64,000 nt of DNA, taken from contig JAENRP010000024.1 of assembly GCA_024741835.1 (NCBI GenBank), forward strand, positions 124,001-188,000, given 5' to 3'. Under the pieces are notes generated by a model, which saw only the letters and a list, made by a program, of their open reading frames with translations, did no database searches and was not told the origin of the DNA. The position numbers were made by a program, and so were the translations under genes. Positions 10,450 to 24,700 of the stretch are shown in pieces. The first letter of the stretch is position 1, and each line of letters begins with the position of its first letter. The DNA comes from Diplocarpon mali. Taxonomy: Eukaryota; Ascomycota; Leotiomycetes; Helotiales; Drepanopezizaceae.

Positions 10450-13400
10450 TACCTATTCTTATATTTTTAAAAAAGGAAAAGCTTCTATAGTACGATTTAT
10501 AAAAGAAAATAAATAAATGTAACTATAAGAGAGTAGGAACTTATAAGTATAAGTCTCTTAATAATAAGTAACTATTTACTAACAAGTGCGAGTTATTAAA
10601 CGATTATTTAAAAGCTTTAGAGGTTTAATAAATAAATAAAGCTCTTAAACTTCTAGCAATCTAGGTTCTTAATAAGCCTATTTATATATATCTCTTTAAT
10701 AAGGAGGTAGATTATTTAAAAGCTTCCTCTTTAATACTCCTAGCAGATTTATATATTACTAATTTCGATATATTAAAGGCTTATCTTAATCTTCTTATTC
10801 TTTATAACAATTAGCCGAATCGTCTATTAATTATTATAATATATATTCCATTTAAAAAGGGAGTCTATGCGAATCTCCTTAAAGAGGCATTTTATAGCTA
10901 TTATCTCCTTTATAATAGAAACCATACTATAGAGTTCTACTTTAATAAAGGAGAGTATGATAGTTGCTTAGCGATTCGCTTTTTAAATAATCAGTCCTTT
11001 AAATAAGAAGAAGATATATCTTTAAAAGGATCTATAAGTCTTTTAATCATCTTTAAAAGAAGTATCTAAAGATGCGACCAATTGGTATTCCTTAGCTTTA
11101 AAGCTATAGGCAATTCTTAAGAAGTATATACTATATAAGTATTAAAGTGTCTAATCTGCGATTAAGAGGTGCTTAAAGCTTAGATTAGTTAAAAAGAAAG
11201 ATAGTTAGGAGGCTGCGAATATAACGTTTAAGCGTATTATAATTACTATATAAAGAATAGAGCCTATTTTCTCTTAGTACTCCTTTACCTTTTCTAAAGA
11301 AGCTTACCTTAAGTTCTTAATAAACTCCTTCTTTAATAGTAGAGTACTAGGCACTCTTCCTATATTAGCTTTAAACTTTTAAGCGATCTTCTTAATATAG
11401 GTATTATAAACTAAGAAGATCCTCTTTACCTTTTTATCTTAAATAATCCTTACTTTAAAGAACTAGGAGATATTTCTTATAATAGTAAGCTTATATGCCC
11501 TCTTTAAGTCTTTAATTAAATGAGTCGCCCGATTTAAGTTGGAGTCCTTATATAATACTTAAATATTATCGATATAAAATACTATAAAGACTATACGATC
11601 TTTTATTATAAAAATATAAGGCTCCTTGCCTAATAGCTTAAGTTGAAGGCCTTTGAGTATTCTTGCGAAGTTCTTATACTATAGCGCTAAAGAGTCTTTT
11701 AGCTTATAAAGCGCGCGGTCTAGTTTTACTACTATACTAGGGCGCTTAAAGCCATTTAATAGGAAGTATATGACTAGAGTACTCCTTAGGTCTTTAGGAG
11801 CATTAACGAATGCGTTAATAATATTAAACTGCTTTACTTTTATATTAAAGTATATAGTAAGCGCTATTAGTACTTTAAAAGATCTTATTATAAGCGTAGC
11901 TGCGTAGGTTGAGAAAATTAAAGCTTTATTTTAAAGATCCTCTTATATAATTAGCTATAATTAGCACTTTAAAAGCTTATTAAAGCTATTGACCTTATAA
12001 TTAAAAACCTATTTTAATAGTATTAGTAGAGGCTTTGAGTAGTCCCTTTATACAATTTTCTAGCAACTTTAAGATTCTAGATTCCTAATCTCCTAATGCC
12101 CTCTTTCTTTAAATTGTTTATTAAAAGGGTGCTTCTCTAAGTCTAGCCATCCTTTCGGAGGCTTTAGCAGAGAGCCTTAGTGCTATAAGTAATAAAGAGA
12201 TTGCGCTTTATCCTTTGCCTAACTATTAATTATAGCTTTAATAACTATATAAACTGTTAAATAGTCCTTCCTATCCTCCTTTATCTATTTATTCACTTAA
12301 AAGGTTAATATAAACTCTTATATATATAAGGAGTAAGGTAAATTAATATTACTTTAAGAGAGTATATACTTTAAAGTAGTAGTATACACTTTTAAAGTCT
12401 CCTATTGCTTAACGCTTAAGCGTCTTATCCTCTTTTGCTTAAGAAGAAGGAGTTCCTTCTTACGCTTTTCTTTATAAGTCTTTTCTTCTATTTTTATTAT
12501 TACTAAAGGTCCTTTTAAGATTCTAGGTAGCTCTATCTCTTAAGCTTATAGTCTTTAAGCTAGTATTATAACTTAAGGTATTATATTATTAAGGCTTACT
12601 CCTCTTATTAGGTTACTTTTTATAAGACTATTAGAGCTCTTCCTAAATCTTGGCAGTAGTGCCTTTAGCCTTCTACTAGAGTTTACTAAGGCCTGCCTTT
12701 ATAATTGAAAACTCTATTTTAAAGCCCTTAAGCTATCTTTATTCTTATATAAAATAGCAGTTAGAGATCTGCCGATTGCCTTATAGAACTTATCTTTAGA
12801 GATTCCTTTAAAGTTATTTATAGTTCCTTCTTTAGTAGGACCTTTATAAGGAATTATCACCCTTAAGCTCTAATCGCCATTTGCCTTCTTAAAGACTAGC
12901 GAAGTGGCTTCTAGTTTGCTTACTTCTACTTTTAAGTTTCTAAATAGGTCTTTTAAAGAATTTAAATTTAAGTTAAGGCCTTTTATATTATTAGTTAAAG
13001 GCTATAGAGTAGCATTAGTCTATAATATAGGCTCTTCTTATATAGCGGCTTCTTCTGCAGTAATTGCATTTAGCCTTATAATAAGTTTTAATTTTTTAAA
13101 AATACCTTTAAACTTAGCGTTTTAAGCTCCCTTTCCCTCTTTAATCAATTAGAGGGTTGTCTTTAGTTTTTAATATAATATAAGGTTTATACGCTTAGCT
13201 TTTGGACTATAGAAGAGAGACTTATCGAATTCGATATTATAAGTTATTATTACTCGCTAAAGCATAGGAACTTAGATTCTATAAATATTAGAAGTAATAT
13301 ATTTAATTAAGTAACCTAAGTGCCTTTATAGTTTAATTTTAAAAGTTTAGCAGTCCCTCCTTGCCTCTCTCTCCTTAATTAAAGGGTATGCGCAAGCGCT

Positions 13401-13935
13401 ATATATATAAATGTGACTCTAGTTAGGCTTTAAGCTTGCTATTATTTACTTAATAAGCAATAGCTTATAGAATTGAAAATACTACTTAAACTAACTATAA
13501 AGATCCTTATTTAATAAGATTATCTTCTTCTTAATAAATAAGGAGATATTATAAAGGTATATAGTAGCCTTTATAACCTTTAGCCAAAGGCTTGCTAAAA
13601 GCTTAGCGTAGATCCTCATTTTAATAAAGCGTTTAATCGACTCCTTTCCTATTTGCTCTACGCCTCTATTAGGTTAATATATATAGGTAAGAGTAAGCTT
13701 TAAATTGATTCCTTCCTCTTTTACCTATCTTTAGTACTTTATAAGAGAGTCTTCCCTTAAGGAGATTACTAAAGTGTTATTATTTTGTTTAATCTTATAA
13801 ATCGAAAGCCTATATTAGCGTTTTACCTATACTTTAAAGGCTTAAAGGACTTTTATAACTATATTTCTACCTTTCGATCTTAATAGGAATATCTAAAGTA
13901 TACTACTATACTTATCCTTAATTAAAAGAACTTAT
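10450..13935 (-). pseudogene. copia pol C-terminal half, RIP-inactivated
   Basis: Domain order on the minus strand is integrase core (13930 to about 13300), linker (about 13300-12350), reverse transcriptase (about 12350-11250) and RNase H (about 11200-10450). Catalytic residues are changed in the RIP direction, for example Asp to Asn in YIDN. Stops are mostly TAA/TAG. Family membership is clear from GVEQIGKES, VNAPKDL and YIDNIQVLYK. No active product is possible. Confidence 0.75.
13932..13935. repeat. Target-site duplication of element B, left copy (TTAT)
   Basis: TTAT directly precedes the 5' LTR, and the same four bases follow the 3' LTR at 29716-29719. Keeping one copy joins the two E1 halves in frame. 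Confidence 0.65.
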
Positions 13936-14183
13936 TATAGAGACCTGGGACGGATAGGTCTTGTGATATCTATCACATGATCGGCGCAGGACGGTAGGGG
14001 GATAAAAGGGCCATCTTCTATATATAGAGATAGCGTATATCGCCATAGTACTAAATATACCCTATACTTAGGACTTGTTCCTAATATCTTATCTAAGAGA
14101 GCCTGCTTATAGTACTTCCTCCTCTTTATTTTTAGGTCTTCCCTTAGGCTTATTCCTATATTATCTCCCTTTTAAGTTTTATA
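13936..14183 (+). repeat. 5' LTR of element B (248 bp)
   Basis: It starts TATAGAGACC and ends GTTTTATA (TGTA...TACA before RIP-type changes). It aligns along its length with 29468-29715 and with the LTRs of A and C. Confidence 0.85.
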
Positions 14184-14820
14184 TTAGTAACCTACGTAGG
14201 GATCGATTTCTTAAGATTTCCGTCCTTATATAACTTTATCGATCTCTTAGTTTATAGATAAGAGACCGGCCTTTGAAATACGTCTTTGAAACACTTATAG
14301 TATTTTGATTAACTTTAAAAACCTTATCTTTAATCGCTTAGTTACTTAAAACTGTCGATTTTCGTTTAGCAACTATTAATAACTATAGATTTTCCCTTTT
14401 CGGCTCTACTTTAAAAACCCCTATTTTCTTCCTTAACTCTAAGATTTTCGGAATTTTCAGCTTCCTAATATGAAAAGTTTAGCGAACCCTATAATAGCAA
14501 TCTTAAATAGCGGTAGTTTTAAGTACTTAAGTAATACTAAGCGCAAACTCTAATTGAAAGTGTCTCTTTAGAATCTTTAGAAATCCGAATTTGATAATTT
14601 AGCCGCCTTAGCTTAATAGAATTCTAAAAACTGCCTTAGAATCGTCTCTAAAGACCCCTTTATTTTAAGGACTAATAGGAATTGGCCTAAAGGCTAAGAA
14701 GAATCTTAAATATAAACCTTATTTTAGAAATTTGTCTTAAATTAAGTAAACCTTATCTTATTGCGATTAGTTGCAATACTCTTATTAGCTATTTAATACC
14801 TACTTAAAATCTCTTAGCAA
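14184..14820 (+). other. Leader of element B
   Basis: Sequence between the 5' LTR and the gag frame. A, B and C share the first bases after the LTR (TTAGTGACTTACGC in the less mutated copies), where the primer-binding site should be. I could not match it to a tRNA. Confidence 0.45.
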
Positions 14821-16700
14821 ACTCGGATTAAACTTTTAATAGAATCTGGTATTTTACTCTTAAGCCTGGCTTATAAATAGGAGGATAAAAAGATATCTTT
14901 AAATAACTTAAGGCCGCTACCTACTTTTTTAATATTAATATTAGAAAATACTAAAAATAATATCAATTTTAAACTTTTCGCTAACCCTTTATTTAAATCT
15001 TTTCAAACTCGTCTTAGTCACTTTAAGATTGACTTAGATTTTAAACGTTCTTTAAGCCCTTTTGAATTTTGAAGTACTCCTCTTAGCAACTAATTACGTA
15101 ATATTAAGGCTTTCCCTTTGCCTCCTATAGATTCTATTAACCTAAACAGTTAGTATAAAATGATAATGGCCGCATTTAAGGCTATTACTAGCCACTTTCC
15201 CTTCCTTAGTTCTCCTAGTGCTCCTTACTTTATAAGAGCTAATATTACTAATTTCCTTAAGTAATATAAGGAAACTTATTATAATTTTAGTATTCTATAA
15301 GCGGATATGATTTCTCAGCTCTCTTACTACTATAACTATATAAGCAAAGATATTATCAAATCCCTCTTTAAATAGAAGACGTATAATTTATAGGAACTCC
15401 TTATTAAGGCTCTTAAGTCTAAATTCTAAGAATTTAATAGATAGCAGATTCGCAATACTCTAGCTTTCTTAAAGGAATTTGTTTTAATCACTTAAACTCC
15501 TAAGGAACTTAAGAACTACTATCGGACTTTTATTCGTATATCAAATACCTTAATCAGCTAGAAAATACTTAGCAAAGTTAAATAAAGCCGCCTTTTCTTA
15601 CTTAGATTACCTACTAGCCTTTAAAATAAGATCATTAAGCATTTTAAGATTAATAAGTAAAACCTTATAACCTTTGCCTTATTTAAGGAATTCTTAGCCT
15701 TTGCTTTAAAATCAGATCTTAATAAGAGAACTATTAATACTATAGAATAGGAAAAAGCCCCTACTCCCTCTTATACTAAAGACCTTAAGAGCCTAGTCTA
15801 AGAACACTCGAAAGCTTTAGAAGTTATAAAAGAGGCAAAGAAGAACCTAGTAGTTATACCTTTCACTCGTAGGCCCGACCTAGGAGTGAGATCCAACCTT
15901 AGAATTAAGGAACTTAAGACCTAATTTGCAAAACTTTAAATCTAAAGCTTAGAAACTAAGATTAATAATCTCTTATAGGAAAAATAGTATATTTCCTAAT
16001 TTAGTAATAGATAAAACTCAGCTATTATAAGCCAACCTAATAGTTCCTATTACTAGACTCCTACTTCTTATTATTCGGAATAACCAGCTAATATAAGAAC
16101 GCAACAGCTGGCTGAAGAAGGAGGAATTGATCCTAACTAGCACTCTACTAATATTAATACCATAGGGTACTAAAGAAATAGTAATAGAAGACAACTAACT
16201 TACAATTTTTATAATAATAAAGAACCTAACTACGCTCTATATAAGTACTATAATAATTGCCCTCTTTTCCTTTATTTTATTAATACTAGGGTTATATATA
16301 TTAATAAGTATAGGATGCTTTGCATTAGAGATCCTAGGCTAGAAGCTATCCTTATTAAAAAGCACTAGAATCGCTTATAATTATAAACTATTCGAATAAT
16401 AATATATAGTATAAAATAGGACGAGAATTTAGTCGAACGATAGCGTATTATAGATATAAATGCTAAAATTCTAACTTATATATATATAGGTTTAACTAGC
16501 AACCTATCTAAGGGAGTTCTTAAGGACCTAGCTTTTAATCAAATAGCTATAGAAGTTAAAGGCATCTCCGTCTTAGGATAGATTAATAATAATATATCTA
16601 CTGATATTAATACTACTTCTATATCTAGAAACCCTTAGAATACTCAATATCCTTCTAGATCTACTACTCCCTTAATACTAATAAAACCAGCTAAAGTCCA
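14821..16700 (+). pseudogene. gag of element B, RIP-inactivated
   Basis: One plus-strand frame runs from about 14821, broken mainly by RIP-type TAA/TAG. It encodes a capsid-like region (about 15100-15700: MIMAAFKAITSHFPFL, then ANITNFLKQY), a Pro/Ser/Gln-rich stretch, and a remnant of the retroviral zinc knuckle near 16230-16350. There the pattern Y-x2-Y...P, followed by RMLCIRDPRLEA, matches the CxxC...C and CxGDPR region of fungal gags with Cys turned to Tyr. Two palindromes lie in the frame (14856 and 15865), the second in the usual T-R-x-P-x-x-x-V phase. Confidence 0.7.
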
Positions 16701-17220
16701 GAAATTAACATATATAACTTAGGAATCTTAATATAGAGTCCAAACGCTAAAAGATACTTAATAATCTAAAACCGCAGTAGATAAGGATAAAGCCGATATA
16801 GTAGACAAATTGATTAAAAATATAATAAATGAAGATGGCTTTAAGTATGAAGATTAAGAAGTTGAAGTTATTGCGCAGACCCTTAACCTTAAGCGAAAGA
16901 GATAGATGTTAAAATAGGAAAAATTCGTTAATAAATACGCTAATTCAACCGTAATAGAGAAAGCTATAAAGAATATTATAGCTTAGCAAATTAACCTTAC
17001 GTTTAAAAACCTATTTAATTTAACTAAACACTTTAATAAAGTGCTAAGAAAGCATATCCTAGTTACCTTTAAAGATTTGAATAATAATAAGGAAATGGAA
17101 ATTATAATATAAAAGAACTCTGAGAAGCACTTAGCCTTAATCAAATGTCTTTAGATTATAGAAAATAAAGGAACCTAGAGGTACTATAATATTATAGTAA
17201 TAGCTTTAATATCTTAGAAT

Positions 17221-17700
17221 ATTAACTGAAATTGTTTAGCAGTTGCGATAAAAAGCCCTATTATTATTTATTTAATAGAAGAATCAGTTAAAGCAAAGGC
17301 TCTAATCGATTATAGTTTAAAAGTTAATGCGATAATTAGAAAAGTAGCAGAAATAGCTTAATTAATAATCGTTAGCGATCGACTCCTTATTTATTCAACT
17401 GTCTTTAGATCGAAATACAATTTTAATAGATAGGTGAAAAATATAAAGGTTAGAGTTAGAGGAATCGTTAATTATACTGACTTTCTAATAATAGAGAATT
17501 CTTCAAATGATATTCTTTTAAAAATGCCCTTTATTTTAAAATCTTAGCTAATATTTAACTATCTTAAAGATAGTCTTATAAAAGCTAGTCTTTAGAATAT
17601 AGATTAATCTTTAAAAGGATAAATAGTTATCGCAGGAGATATAGTCGAATTCTAAAATGAGGTTTTAGGAAATAATTAGCTAGTATAAGGGCTAGGCTTA
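17221..17700 (+). pseudogene. Aspartic protease domain of element B
   Basis: In the gag frame the sequence ALIDYSLKVNAI marks the retropepsin active-site segment. IIENSSNDILLKMPFI follows, equivalent to the ILLGMPF motif of gypsy proteases. The protease would mature the Gag-Pol polyprotein. Stops and G-to-A type changes show it is inactive. The reverse transcriptase continues in another frame, so a frameshift between protease and RT is implied. Confidence 0.65.
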
Positions 17701-17759
17701 ATGTTAGTAAAGGAAGGCACTTAGCAAGGAGTTATAGCAAAAGAAAGGTGAGTTTGTCG

Positions 17760-20700
17760 ATTTTGAATAATAGTAATTTAACTCGCGGTCCTAGACTAAG
17801 AGTCAAATCTAGAATTTTAAAAATTAGTATAATCGGCGTTTTATCAGCTTAATAATTAAGAAAAAAGAAAAATAAAGTAGAGAAGAGAGTTTGTTTTACA
17901 AATTTCGATAATTCACTAATCATTTTAAAAAACTTAAAAACCACTTATAGGCCGGACCCGCGAGTGAAAAATAATAAAATTACTAATAATATTTCTATCT
18001 ACGCACTTTAAATTAATAACTTAGAAAATCTTTTATTTATTTTTAAAAAGGAAAATTCAAACTATTTTATAAGATTTAATAAAAAAGGAAAGAAGTAGAA
18101 AAGCATAGTACTAGCTAATATTCAAATTATATATAAAAGTAAGGCTAATAAAGTACAACTAGTAGATTAGGGAATCTCTAACGGCTTAAAGCTTAAAGGA
18201 TTAGACGATTAGTTTGAATAAGACGAAAAGCTTCGACCTTTAAAGCTAAGTGGCAAATTCGATAAGTTTATTATAGGCAGATTTTTTAATAAACCTATCG
18301 AATATTAGCTAATAAAAGAACGTTTTAATATACTGAAAATTAGAGATAACTTAATAGAATAAGAACGCGAACTACTTTATAAAACCTTAATAAATCGAAA
18401 GGACGCCTTGGCTTTTGAATAAATAGAACTTAGCTAGATTTAAGAAGAGGTCACGCCTTATATTAAGATTAAGATAATACCTTATAAAGCTTAGTAAGAG
18501 AAAACATTCAAAGTCCCTAAAGCTCTTTAAGAAAAGGTAATTGAAATATTAAAGGATAGGCTAAAGCAAGGTATTCTTAAGTTTTATAATAGCCCTTATA
18601 GGAATAAATAGTTCCTAGTTACTAAAAAGGAAAAGGGAACTTATAAACTAATAATAGTAGTAGTAGAGATGAATTGAGTAACTGTTAAAGACGCTAATAT
18701 TCCTTTAAATATAGATGAGTTCTCAAATGAATTCGCAGGATTAACCTATAGCTCTCTTATTAACTTCTTCTTTAAATATAACTAATTCATTCTTAATATT
18801 AAATCGAGAGATATAATAGCAATTTAAACCCCTCTTAGGCTACTTCAAATAATAAGATTACCTTAAGAGGCTATAAATTCGATCGCTCAATTTATCTAAG
18901 TAATTTATAAAATACTAGTAGATTATATACCTAATATTGCGCTCCCTTATATAAATAATATAAGAGTAAAAGGATTAAGATCATTCTATAACTATAAAGA
19001 AGTTCTCCTTAGCATATAACAATTTATAATAGAATATATTTAAAACCTAAACTAAGTGCTTATACAATTCGAAAGGGTAAGAGCAACGGTTGGTCTAAAG
19101 TTATAATACTATCTCTTATTAATAGAAATTATTAGTTTTATTACTAATTCCAATAGGCGAAGTCCTTAAAGGACTAAAGTACTTAAAATCGATAAATAGA
19201 AGAGGTATAATAATATGGCAGAAGCTTGCGCATTTATTAAAGTTATAGTATACTATTATATTTAGATTAAGGATTTCGCTAAAAAGGCAGCACCTATTTA
19301 CTTCTTATTTCGGAAAGGGGCTGAGTTTTAATAGGAGAAACCCTAAATAGAGGCTATAAAATAATTAAAGCAAGCGTTACTTAAAGCGCCTTATCTAATT
19401 AAAATAGACTATAGAGCTGACGCTAGGCTAATTATACTAATAGTTAACGCAAGCTTAATCAAATGAGGTACCGTCCTTTAATAAGCTAATAGCTAATAAA
19501 AAAGACATCTAGCTCACTTTAAAAGTAGTCTTTAGAATCTAGTAGAGATAAAGTATAATACTATTAAATAGAAATGCAAAGGAGCCTTAAAAGTAATAAA
19601 AAAGATAAGAAGCGACCTTTATAACATTTACTTCATCTTTGAAACTAATACTAAAGTACTAGTAGAATAATTGAATAAAGCTATAAGCGACCTACCTAAA
19701 GCTTTGCTAATAAAATAGATTACTTAAATAAGACTAATAGACTTTAAAGTCAAATATATTTTAAGAATGAAAAATACTACTACTAATAGCCTTTTAAGAA
19801 GAACTTATTCCTACCCTTTTGATTTGATTAAAGAAGACGAAATAGATATTAATAAGTAAGTAAAGAACGAAGTTAGTTATCTATCAATATATTGCCTTAA
19901 AGGGACTCGACTCGCGGTCCTAGCCTACGAGTCAAATAAGAGAATTTTATCACCTAACTACTTAAGTGACTCTAAAGAAATTGCGAAATTTTTAATTACA
20001 CTTAAACAACTAAAGACAGTTACTCCTAAGGATTTTTAGAAATTCAAAGCTAAAGCTCTAATTTATCTAATATAAGGAAGACAATTATTTAAAAGGAGCG
20101 ATAACTCATTTCCTATATAGCTCTATTTAAATAATAATAAACTGTAAGCTAAGGCTATTTAAGATATTTATAAGAAGACTAGCTATTAAAGAGCTAAGTC
20201 TACCTACTACTAACTCTTAAGGAAATTCTTTTAAAAGGGTTCTTTTAAAGATTGCAAAGCCTTTGTAAAAAGTTGTATCCCCTATTAGAAATGAAAACCT
20301 GGTTATAAGGAAAATCCTTTATTCCTAACCTAGCCATTAGGCCTTTTCTATAAAGTTAGCCTTAATATTATATAAGTACTAACTATTAAGAATAGGATAA
20401 TATATTTTATTTTAGCAAAGGAAGACCTATTAGAATAGCCTAAAGGACGACCTTTGAGATCTGCTAACTCTGAATCTATTGCAAAGTTCCTTTAGGAAGA
20501 CGTGGTCTATTGCTATAGACTTTTTAGTAGACTAACTGTTAATAAAGGCCTTGAAAATAAAGGAGTAGTTAAAGCTTTCTTACGGAAATATAGCATTAAA
20601 TAGGTTTAAATCTTAATATATAACTTAAAAGCTAATAGAATAGTAAAATGAGGATATTATAACATTCTTGATAATCTATCTAAAGTTATTTGCAAAGGAT

Positions 20701-21490
20701 TTAAGGATTAGATAAAACGCTTTTATAAAATACTCTTTACTTATTAAACGATAATCTATAAACCGACTAGAGTTATACTATTCTTCCTTATCTATAATAG
20801 AGAGGTATAGCTCCCTTTTGAATCCTAATAGCTTATTTAAAGATTGTTCGACTATAGTAAAATTCGGAACCATTCCAATTTGCTTGCGATAAGATGCTAA
20901 TAACTTAAGCTTTAAGATATAGATATAAAGGAAATCATTCTGCAAAAGAAACGATATTAGGAAAAAGCTAAGGAAGCGTAGGCTGCTTCTAAAGTACTTA
21001 AAACGCACCCTATTCGAAAAGATAATCTCGTCTTAGTCTATAATATTGTAAGAAGTATTAATATATTAGTAAATACTAAACTTAACTATTAATAGCTTAA
21101 TCCATTTAAGGTTAAATCTGAGTAGAAAGAAAAGGGATACTATTCTTTTTAGGAACTTAATAGAATTAATATTAAAGGAACCTTCGCAGCCAATTAACTA
21201 AAGCGCTTTTATTAATACAACCAGACCTTATTCCTTTTAAAAGACGAATTAGAAATTGATATAACCTCTGAATCTTCTATAGGAACTGACGGCAATATAA
21301 GCAATTTTGAACCCTTAGATAAAGACTAAGATTTTTCCAATTTAACCTATAAGCTAGTCCTACGAGTAAAGAATATTAAAATATCCAATTAATTACAACC
21401 TTAAGTCATTATTCCTAAAATATCTAAAGAACGCAAGCGGGAATACTAAACGATTTCCTAGCCTATCAATTGTCTTACCTTCCTTTAATC
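17760..21490 (+). pseudogene. RT-RNase H-integrase of element B, RIP-inactivated
   Basis: A single plus-strand frame covers a linker with two palindromes (17781, 17943), the reverse transcriptase (about 18500-19250), RNase H (about 19300-19800) and integrase (about 20300-20950). The RT catalytic YxDD is YINN at 18948-18959. The integrase segment KEDLLEWPKGRPLRSA belongs to a common fungal Ty3 lineage. Its second catalytic Asp reads Asn (VNKGLENK) and its catalytic Glu reads Lys (20646-20648). These are G-to-A changes on the coding strand, that is, RIP on the other strand. The frame continues past the palindrome at 21345. Confidence 0.8.
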
Positions 21491-21761
21491 CTTATTTTTA
21501 CATTTTTAGCAAGGTCGCCTCCTTTATTATTTAAGATATAGATCTTTTAAGATCACTTTAAATTCTTATTTGCTTTAACTTATTTTATATTTTTAATATT
21601 AGCCTTTAATTATAATATTCCTATTACTTTCCTTAAATAATAAATAAAAAGTCCAATTTCCTTAATATATATATAGTAAACCTATTGCAGCTTATATGCC
21701 CTTTTAATTCTTATACCCTATTAAACTCTTTTATTTATACTCCCTATCTTTTATAAGTAAT

Positions 21762-24700
21762 ATGCCTTTAAAGAACTCATAAATGGTTTTATTTATTGCA
21801 ATAAGGGATAAATAAGCATTAATTACAAACTTCTCTTAAGACGGTAGAGCTATTGCATTATTAGAAAGCTTTAAATCGACCTATATAGCCTTAGGAGATA
21901 TAGAGTAATAAAAACTCCTTTTAGCTTATGCGAATGCTATTAGCAACCTTTTAACTTAAGTAGCCCTTGGAATTCTCTAATTTAACAACTTCTTAATTAA
22001 AGAATTAAAGTTAAAGGGAATCTTTAAAGAGGAATTCTTAGCTAATGTAGATTAATATATAACTTTGGCTAACACTTTTAAAATAGATTAAGATAAAAGG
22101 GAAGAATCTATTTAACAACTAAATAATTTAGCTACTAATAAGAGAGGACTCCTATTTCATTTACATTTCTTAACAAATATTGATTCTAATAATAAAAGGC
22201 GAGTATTATTAAAAATTCTTAAGGAAAATACTCCTATAGCTAAAGCTATTCAAATTCTCAATTTCTTTATCATTTAAAAAGGAGTAGTAAAATTCTAAGG
22301 CAATCGAATTCGCGGCTATAGATTTGTAGGCCTATTTAATACAGTACTTATAGCAGCTAATAGAGTTATAAAAAGATCAAATTAAGCTGCAGATATTACC
22401 CTACCTAATAGTACTATTATTAATATACTAAGGCTCTGCGCTTTTGCTTATAGTTTGCTTATTTTAAGAGAAAACTAGACTCTTATACTAGAGTTTGGAT
22501 AAGATTTCTTTAATAATAAAGAAGAGAATTAGTTATTTATAATTAAGCCTGCCTTGAAATTCGCCTCTTAGCTTAAAGATATAATAAGCGCTAAACTATA
22601 TAATTTGACTCGCGGTCTTAAACTAGGAGTTAGAAATGAGAATTTTAAAACTGGACCTAACTTACCTCTTATTAAAATAATTCTAGAAACCGCTGCTAAA
22701 CAAACTGCCCGAACGCTTAGCATAGCCTCTTTAGAGTTTTCGGAATCTTCAAAAGACTCTCCTTTAATTAAACGACCTATTTTAGCTTAACCTTTAAAAA
22801 GGATAGATCGTTTAATAGCTACCTTAGCTAATTTACAATTTGAAACCAAGGGATTGCGCGCTTACTTAAACTCCTTTCCTAATAATTTAAAAGAGCTAGT
22901 TCTTGACTTCTTTATATTTATATACAACTGTTTTAAAAACGATAAGGTAGGGGAAGACCCTATTCCTACTACTTTAAAGATAATTAGAAGAGCTATTAGA
23001 TAGATTCAATAGCTTATCTTAGACGAGTTTGCCCCTATAGATATTGTTTAATTTTTTAATAATTATAGAAGTTAAGAACCTAGTCTCTTAGATGCTAAGC
23101 AAGACTATTTTATCTTATAAGAAAGAGAATATAAAGAGGAATCTATTAATTAAGATATTTGTAATTGTAGCAATATGCCTTAATTGGTTATTCTTAACTT
23201 TGAGCTTAGAGAATAATATAACATTTAGGTATCCTTTATAATAAAAACTCGCTTTCGATAGTATCTTCCTAGCATAGGAATCGAAGGGAGAAGACTTTGC
23301 GACCTTTATATTTGCTCTCTTTCGGTTTACTATAGTCTTAATTATAAAGGATTTGATATTAATAAAACTATTAAATACTTTAAACTTCTTTATATAGTAA
23401 AAGATATCGATCTTTTTCTAATTCACTTTAATAATTAGTTCTTTATCTCTTTAAGGATACGCAAATCCAACCTATTAATAATAGAAGCATCTTTAAGTGC
23501 TATAAAATTCAAGGCTGATCCTAAAGCCTTAAAGGTATTAGAGCTAATTAAATGGAACAATTCTTTCTTTTTAATATTATTAAGTAATAAATAGTAAGAG
23601 GAAATAAAGGAAGAAGGGTTAATTGTAATGCCTGAATCCTTTAGATGCTGCTTCTTAACTGATAATTTTACTACTAATAATAGTGCTTTTATAAGTATAT
23701 TCCTCTCTATTATAAGATAAGAAGTAGAGATATACCTTTATCACTTCTGCCTTATAGATAACGCGACCTTTATACCTTCTTATTTTCTTTATAATATAAT
23801 ATTCAGCCTTACTTAATAAGTCCTTCGGATGCATTATAGACTCTACCTCTTAGCTATAATAGCGAAAAGTAGAAGAGCCTATTAGCTTATAGCCTACTTT
23901 AAACCTCTCTAATTAATTGGCCTTAGTCTTTATAATTAAGTCATTTTAATAAAGAAAGATATAAGTGCTACTAATAAAGAAATTCCGATTTTTACTCGCG
24001 GTCCTAGCCTGCGAGTTAATTTTATTAGAAAGCAAGTCTTGGATTATTAGATCCTATTAATCGGATAAGGGCCAGCTTTTAGAAGCTTTAATAAGTAGGT
24101 CGGCTCTTAGTCGATTGTAAAACTTACTCTATTTATAAAGAAGATAAGTCGATAGACTTCTTAAGCACTTAGTTTAAAATCTCAACTAGCTCAAATGATC
24201 GCAAAGTTAAAGTAAAAGGAGATCTTGCGACCTATTACTAATAATAGCAATCCAATTATAGTAATAATGAAATAGGGATACCTTTTTAAAATACTTTTAG
24301 ACAATTCTTATAAGATTAGTGGTTTTATAGCCTTTTGCAACAATTATATAGCCGTCTTTAATAAGAATACCTTGGAAAATGAGACTCGAATCTCCGATTT
24401 TGTCTTTTCAATCTCTGCTTTAGAGTAACCTCTAATACCTTAATAGATTAATGCAAGTAGAACTACTGCACCTTTTAAAGCAGCTTTTTATCTTAAGAAC
24501 TGCGGTAGCCTCTTTAAAGCTATTATTAGTCGACGCTCTTAAATGGATCTATTAATTATAATCGAAGTATAAGAGTTGTTTTTTTTTAATAAAGACGAAT
24601 TGAAAATCTACCTTGCAAAATATAATCAGAAGCTCTTTAACGCCCTTATTAAGGCTTAGATAAATATTATAAATACTAAGTCGCTTCTTTATAGACTTAA

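Larger units (their letters stand above)
10441..13935 (-). mobile_element. Ty1/copia element E1, part 1: integrase, RT, RNase H
   Basis: The minus strand, read from 13935 downward, gives a copia integrase core (NRGVEQIGKESIKR), a linker, and a reverse transcriptase with FYIDNIQVLYK, a RIP-altered form of the YVDD catalytic motif, near 11570-11590. An RNase H with a damaged C-terminus follows. The N-terminal half lies on the other side of element B (29716-31864). Removing B with one 4-bp duplication restores an in-frame integrase reading (WDLFNF...LLIKDKYSSIL). I did not find a 3' LTR at the left end. Confidence 0.82.

Noticed and set aside
12904..13125. Plus-strand ORF of 73 codons
   Set aside because: It is antisense to the copia E1 pol linker, which reads on the minus strand.
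20778..21008. Minus-strand ORF of 76 codons
   Set aside because: It is antisense to the integrase C-terminal region of element B.
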